From positions 1-9,751 of the forward strand of contig RHAF01000048.1 of NCBI GenBank assembly GCA_010028775.1: a DNA stretch of 9,751 bases. The letters are read 5' to 3'. Made by a program: the position numbers and the translations under genes. The DNA is from Verrucomicrobiota bacterium. GTDB lineage: Bacteria; Verrucomicrobiota; Verrucomicrobiia; Methylacidiphilales; Verrucolacustridaceae. This document shows, in pieces, positions 6,557 through 9,751 of the stretch; position 1 is the stretch's first letter, and every line of letters starts with the position of its first letter. Under the pieces are notes generated by a model. The model saw only the letters and a list, made by a program, of their open reading frames with translations, searched no databases and was not told where the DNA came from.

Positions 6557-9012
6557 CCCGCGCGCCTTATCCCTTCGCCGAAATCGAGCCCCACTGGCAG
6601 AAACGCTGGGCCGAAACCGCCTGTTTCCGTGCCGCCCAACCCGGCGAGTCCGGCTCGGAAAAACCCAAGCGCTACATTCTGGACATGTTCCCCTACCCAT
6701 CCGGCTCCGGCCTGCATGTCGGGCACCTGGAGGGATACACCGCCACCGATATCGTCGCGCGCTACTGGAGGATGCGCGGTCACAATGTCCTTCATCCCAT
6801 GGGCTGGGATGCCTTCGGCCTTCCCGCCGAACAACACGCCGTCCAGACCGGCACCCATCCCCGTGTCACCACCAAGCGCAACGTCGACAATTTTCGACGT
6901 CAAATCCAGGCCATGGGATTCAGCTACGACTGGTCCCGCGAGATCGACACCACCGACCCCAAGTACTTTCGCTGGACCCAATGGATCTTCCTGAAGCTAT
7001 ACGAAAAAGGCCTGGCCTACGTGGCCGATGCGCCTGTCTGGTACTGCCCCGCCCTTGGCACCGTCCTGGCCAACGAGGAGGTCCTGACCACTCCCGAGGG
7101 CCCCCGATCCGAGCGTGGCAATCATCCCGTGGAACGGCGCCCCATGCGCCAGTGGATGCTCCGGATCACCGCCTATGCCGAGCGCCTCCTCCGCGATCTC
7201 GACCTCCTTGAATGGCCTGATTCCCTCAAGGAAATGCAGCGCAACTGGATCGGTAAGAGCGAGGGCGCCGAGGTCGACTTTGCCGTCGCCGGTTCCTCTC
7301 AAAAAATCACCGTCTACACCACCCGTCCTGACACCCTCTTCGGCGCCACCTACGTGGTCCTCGCTCCCGAACATCCCCTCGTCTCAGCCCTTGTCTCCTC
7401 CGACCGGCGCGATTCCGTGGAAAAATACCGTCGGGACAGCGCCGCAAAATCCGATCTCGAACGCACCGAACTAGCCAAAGCCAAGACCGGCACACCCCTG
7501 GGGGCCTTCGCCATCAATCCCGTCAACGGCGAGAAAATCCCCGTCTGGGTGGCCGACTACGTCCTCGCCTCCTACGGCACCGGCGCCGTCATGGCCGTCC
7601 CGGCTCACGATGAGAGGGATTTTGAGTTTGCCCAAACATTTCATCTTCCCGTTCGCCGCGTCATTCGCCCGCTTTCCGGCAAGGACGAACCCGGTTGCTA
7701 CACCGACGACGGGGTCAATGTGGATTCCGGATTTCTCGACGGCCTGAAAACTCCCGAGGCCAAGGCCCGGGTGATTGAAGAGCTGGAGAAAATGAAACAA
7801 GGGCGGCGACAGGTCCGCTACAAGCTGCGCGACTGGCTTTTCTCCCGCCAACGCTACTGGGGCGAACCCTTCCCCATCGTCTGGCGAAACGGCCAACCGA
7901 ATCCGCTTCAGGCCAAAGATCTGCCCCTCACCCTACCTGAACTTTCCGATTACCAGCCCTCACCCACCGGTGAACCGCCTCTGGGCAAGGCCGATGGGTG
8001 GAAAAACCTGCCAGACGGTTCCGTCCGCGAGCTCAATACCATGCCCCAGTGGGCCGGCTCCTGTTGGTATTACCTGCGTTTTTGCGATCCCGGCAACCAA
8101 GAGGCTCCCTGGAGCCAGGCCGCAGAAAAATACTGGATGCAGGGTGGCGGGGTGGATCTTTACGTCGGTGGTGCCGAGCATGCCGTCCTTCACCTTCTCT
8201 ACGCCCGCTTCTGGCACAAGGTGCTCTTCGATTGCGGCCTCGTCTCCCACCCCGAACCGTTCCGCCGCCTGGTCAATCAGGGCATCATTCTCGGCGAGGA
8301 TAACCGTAAGATGTCCAAATCTGTCGGCAACGTGGTCAATCCGGACGAGGTCATCGCCGAGCACGGGGCCGACGCCCTCCGCGTCTTTGAGATGTTCATG
8401 GGCCCCCTCGAGCAGATGAAACCCTGGAGCTCCAAGGGAATGGAAGGATCCGTCCGCTTCCTCGCCCGTGTCTGGCGCCTCCTTTGCGAGGAAACCGAAT
8501 CCGGGGAATGGATCCCCTCCTCCAATCTAACCGACGACGCCCCCTCGGCGGAAACCGTCAAGACACTCGCCAAAACTACCGCCAAGGTGGAGTCGGATAT
8601 CGAGGGCCTGCAGTTCAACACGGCCATTTCCGCCCTCATGGTTCTGGTCAACCACCTCACCGCCCTGCCTAAGCGCCCCCGTGTCGCCCTGCTTCATCTC
8701 GCCCGCATTCTTGCGCCCTTCGCCCCCCATCTCGCCGAGGAAATCCATCAGCGGCTTGGCGGTCAGGGGCTTGTCAGCACCACCGCCTGGCCGACCTATC
8801 GCCGCGAAGACCTGCAGGACAAAGTCATCGAGCTTCCTGTCCAGGTGAATAGCAAACTGCGCGGCAAAATCCTCCTGCCGCCCAACTCCACCCGGGAGCA
8901 GATTGAGTCTCTCGTCTCCGCCCATCCGGATTTCTCCGCATGGACCGGTGGAAAGAAGGTTCAGAAGGTCATCATCGTCCCCGGTCGAATCGTCAATCTT
9001 ATCTGCCCGTGA
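6550..9012 (+). CDS. leuS: Leucyl-tRNA synthetase
   Basis: Class I aminoacyl-tRNA synthetase that attaches leucine to tRNA-Leu in the cytosol. The 820 residues are complete. The HIGH-type motif is PSGSGLHVGH (50-59). It is followed by the family block from WDAFGLPAEQHAVQTG and the zinc-region sequence WYCPALGTVLANEEV. The CP1 editing domain shows the threonine-rich TTRPDTLFGATY (from 257) and GTGAVMAVPAHDERD (343-357) with the conserved editing Asp354. The KMSKS loop is exact at 587-591. Only four residues separate QGIILG from KMSKS, so the leucine-specific insertion seen in E. coli is absent, as in the Bacillus-type enzyme. The anticodon-binding region and C-terminal domain (VQVNSKLRGKILLP to the end) are intact. 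No clear ribosome binding site precedes the ATG. The stop overlaps the next small gene as GTGA. Confidence 0.97.
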   Translation: MPTRAPYPFAEIEPHWQKRWAETACFRAAQPGESGSEKPKRYILDMFPYPSGSGLHVGHLEGYTATDIVARYWRMRGHNVLHPMGWDAFGLPAEQHAVQTGTHPRVTTKRNVDNFRRQIQAMGFSYDWSREIDTTDPKYFRWTQWIFLKLYEKGLAYVADAPVWYCPALGTVLANEEVLTTPEGPRSERGNHPVERRPMRQWMLRITAYAERLLRDLDLLEWPDSLKEMQRNWIGKSEGAEVDFAVAGSSQKITVYTTRPDTLFGATYVVLAPEHPLVSALVSSDRRDSVEKYRRDSAAKSDLERTELAKAKTGTPLGAFAINPVNGEKIPVWVADYVLASYGTGAVMAVPAHDERDFEFAQTFHLPVRRVIRPLSGKDEPGCYTDDGVNVDSGFLDGLKTPEAKARVIEELEKMKQGRRQVRYKLRDWLFSRQRYWGEPFPIVWRNGQPNPLQAKDLPLTLPELSDYQPSPTGEPPLGKADGWKNLPDGSVRELNTMPQWAGSCWYYLRFCDPGNQEAPWSQAAEKYWMQGGGVDLYVGGAEHAVLHLLYARFWHKVLFDCGLVSHPEPFRRLVNQGIILGEDNRKMSKSVGNVVNPDEVIAEHGADALRVFEMFMGPLEQMKPWSSKGMEGSVRFLARVWRLLCEETESGEWIPSSNLTDDAPSAETVKTLAKTTAKVESDIEGLQFNTAISALMVLVNHLTALPKRPRVALLHLARILAPFAPHLAEEIHQRLGGQGLVSTTAWPTYRREDLQDKVIELPVQVNSKLRGKILLPPNSTREQIESLVSAHPDFSAWTGGKKVQKVIIVPGRIVNLICP

Positions 9013-9119
9013 ACCTCTGGATCCTGCGCCGCCGGGAACGTCTGCTTATTCTGCTGGCCGGGGTAATGCTCGTCCTCTTTTCCCTTTGGCGTTGGTTCCG
9101 GCACGGCGTTCAGCCGTAG
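9009..9119 (+). CDS. Small single-pass membrane protein (36 aa), coupled to leuS
   Basis: This gene is short and easy to miss. It starts with GTG at 9009, overlapping the leuS TGA as GTGA, and ends at TAG 9117-9119. The product reads MNLWILRRRERLL, then ILLAGVMLVLFSLWRWF, then RHGVQP. Residues 12-27 form a strongly hydrophobic helix with RRRER (7-11) before it and RWFRH (28-32) after it, typical of a small inner-membrane protein. The positive-inside rule gives no clear orientation because both flanks are basic. It has no ribosome binding site of its own, so translation would depend on ribosomes finishing leuS. I do not recognise the family and no function is proposed. It fills most of the 139-base gap before the next gene. 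It could still be chance; the overlap and the transmembrane pattern are the only evidence. Confidence 0.5.
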   Translation: MNLWILRRRERLLILLAGVMLVLFSLWRWFRHGVQP

Positions 9120-9151
9120 ACAAACCGGGTCTTTGCGTTCATTCTTGGATT

Positions 9152-9640
9152 ATGCCGCACCTGAGTTTTGATCAGGCGATCGCCAAGATTCGCTCAGTGG
9201 ACAGCCGGTTTTCCCCGGCCTCCTACCACTTCATCCGCCAGTCCCTCGATCACGCCATTCAGCGTCTCGGGCGGAACGGCCCTGACAAACGGCCCGCCCA
9301 CGTTAGCGGACGCGAGCTTCTGGAAGGTTTCCGCGACCTCGCCCTCAAGGAGTTTGGGCCGATGGCAAAAACCGTTCTCTCTGAGTGGGGTCTCCTACGG
9401 TGCTCCCATGTTGGCGAAATCGTTTTCCAACTCGTCCAGCATGGGATCCTCGGCAAAAGCGAGACCGACAAACCGGATGACTTCCAGGAGATCTGGACCT
9501 TCAGTGAGGCCTTTGAAACCCCTTTCCAGCCGAAACCCGTTGTGGCTAACTCCCTCACCTCTGGGAGGCGTTCCTCGGCTCCCAAAAAGTCCACCTCCCG
9601 TCGGCGCACCCCATCCAAGAACAACCTCGGTAAAATCTGA
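9152..9640 (+). CDS. Minf_1886 family protein (Verrucomicrobia/Planctomycetes-restricted, TIGR04138)
   Basis: A 162-residue, probably cytosolic protein with no signal peptide or membrane segment. Residues 5-126 carry the conserved domain: SFDQAIAKIRSVDSRFSPASY (5-25), HVSGRELLEGFRDLALKEFG (50-69), PMAKTVLSEWGLLRC (70-84), GEIVFQLVQHGILGKSE (88-104) and DFQEIWTFSEAFETPF (110-125). I recognise this as the family of Methylacidiphilum Minf_1886; its function is unknown. After residue 130 comes a low-complexity tail (131-162) with nine Lys/Arg and no acidic residue, which could bind nucleic acid or an acidic partner (inference). The frame is open upstream into leuS, but ATG 9152 directly precedes the conserved domain and is the natural start. 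The ribosome binding site is weak. The next gene begins 15 bases after the stop on the same strand. Confidence 0.88.
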   Translation: MPHLSFDQAIAKIRSVDSRFSPASYHFIRQSLDHAIQRLGRNGPDKRPAHVSGRELLEGFRDLALKEFGPMAKTVLSEWGLLRCSHVGEIVFQLVQHGILGKSETDKPDDFQEIWTFSEAFETPFQPKPVVANSLTSGRRSSAPKKSTSRRRTPSKNNLGKI

Positions 9641-9655
9641 CCGCGAGTTTGTCGT

Positions 9656-9751
9656 ATGGCTGAAGTCCAGAAAACCAACCCCGTCACCTCCACCGAAATG
9701 ACGCGCAAGTTTGTCCAGTTCGTCATGGTGCAGGCCCAGAACATTCTCTAC
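9656..9751 (+). CDS. DUF1844 domain protein (partial, 5' end)
   Basis: From ATG 9656 the frame is open to the window edge for 32 codons: MAEVQKTNPVTSTEM, then TRKFVQFVMVQAQNILY. The second part matches the start of DUF1844 (Pfam PF08899), whose N-terminal helix has the pattern FVxFVxMQAQN. Known members are short proteins of unknown function, frequent in Verrucomicrobia, Planctomycetes and delta-proteobacteria. The close spacing to the Minf_1886-type gene suggests one operon. Only the first helix is present, so the call rests on about 17 residues. The upstream sequence has no clear Shine-Dalgarno motif. Confidence 0.72.
   Translation, partial: MAEVQKTNPVTSTEMTRKFVQFVMVQAQNILY

Noticed and set aside
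8281..8325. Loss of the leucine-specific domain in LeuS as a novelty
   Set aside because: The short form without this insertion is common outside the E. coli-type enzymes, for example in Bacillus.
9118..9132. AGAC/GTCT hairpin after the small membrane gene as a terminator
   Set aside because: The stem is only 4 bp, with no U-run of useful length.
8903..9151. Upstream extension of the Minf_1886 frame into leuS
   Set aside because: This stretch lies in the leuS coding region and the small membrane gene, and it has no family similarity. The conserved domain begins right after ATG 9152.
1..9751. Mobile element, CRISPR array, tRNA/rRNA gene, toxin-antitoxin or defence system
   Set aside because: No transposase-like or phage-like protein, no regularly spaced direct repeats, and no tRNA-like cloverleaf or CCA end were seen. 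The gaps between genes are too short to hold such elements.

Overview
This is a densely packed bacterial chromosome segment made almost entirely of housekeeping genes. By eye the G+C content is high, with AT-rich sequence only between genes. The best lineage clue is at the right end. The gene at 9152-9640 looks like the Minf_1886 family (TIGR04138, a family restricted to Verrucomicrobia and Planctomycetes), and it is followed by the start of a DUF1844 protein. I infer a member of the Verrucomicrobiota. No finer placement is claimed.

Layout. At 1-107 is the 5' end of a minus-strand gene that runs off the left edge, probably a TPR-type protein. From 206 to 5820 six genes run on the plus strand: plsY, gpsA, a glyoxalase-I-like VOC protein, rpe, lepA and lepB. 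plsY/gpsA and VOC/rpe share ATGA stop/start overlaps. The rpe-lepA and lepA-lepB gaps are 16 and 4 bases. Only gpsA-VOC has a real gap (68 bases), which holds a very strong Shine-Dalgarno sequence inside a possible hairpin. rdgB (XTP/dITP diphosphatase) lies on the minus strand at 5871-6515, convergent with lepB. It is divergent from leuS, with only 34 bases between the two start codons. leuS (6550-9012) overlaps, by GTGA, a 36-codon gene for a single-pass membrane protein. The Minf_1886-type gene and the DUF1844 gene then follow on the same strand.

How the genes fit together. GpsA makes sn-glycerol 3-phosphate and PlsY acylates it to lysophosphatidic acid, so the first pair is a phospholipid-entry module. 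The VOC protein may detoxify methylglyoxal, a by-product of triose phosphates, and Rpe works in the pentose phosphate pathway. LepA (EF4, ribosome GTPase) and LepB (signal peptidase I) form the classic lepA-lepB pair. RdgB cleans the nucleotide pool and LeuS charges tRNA-Leu.

I found no mobile element, CRISPR array, tRNA, rRNA or defence system, and nothing that looks like a new multi-gene system. The points worth a second look are small: the tiny membrane protein coupled to leuS, an unusually compact GpsA, a LepB with a large insertion, the gpsA-VOC leader with a possible 17-codon ORF, the crowded rdgB/leuS promoter region, and the basic tail on the lineage-restricted protein.
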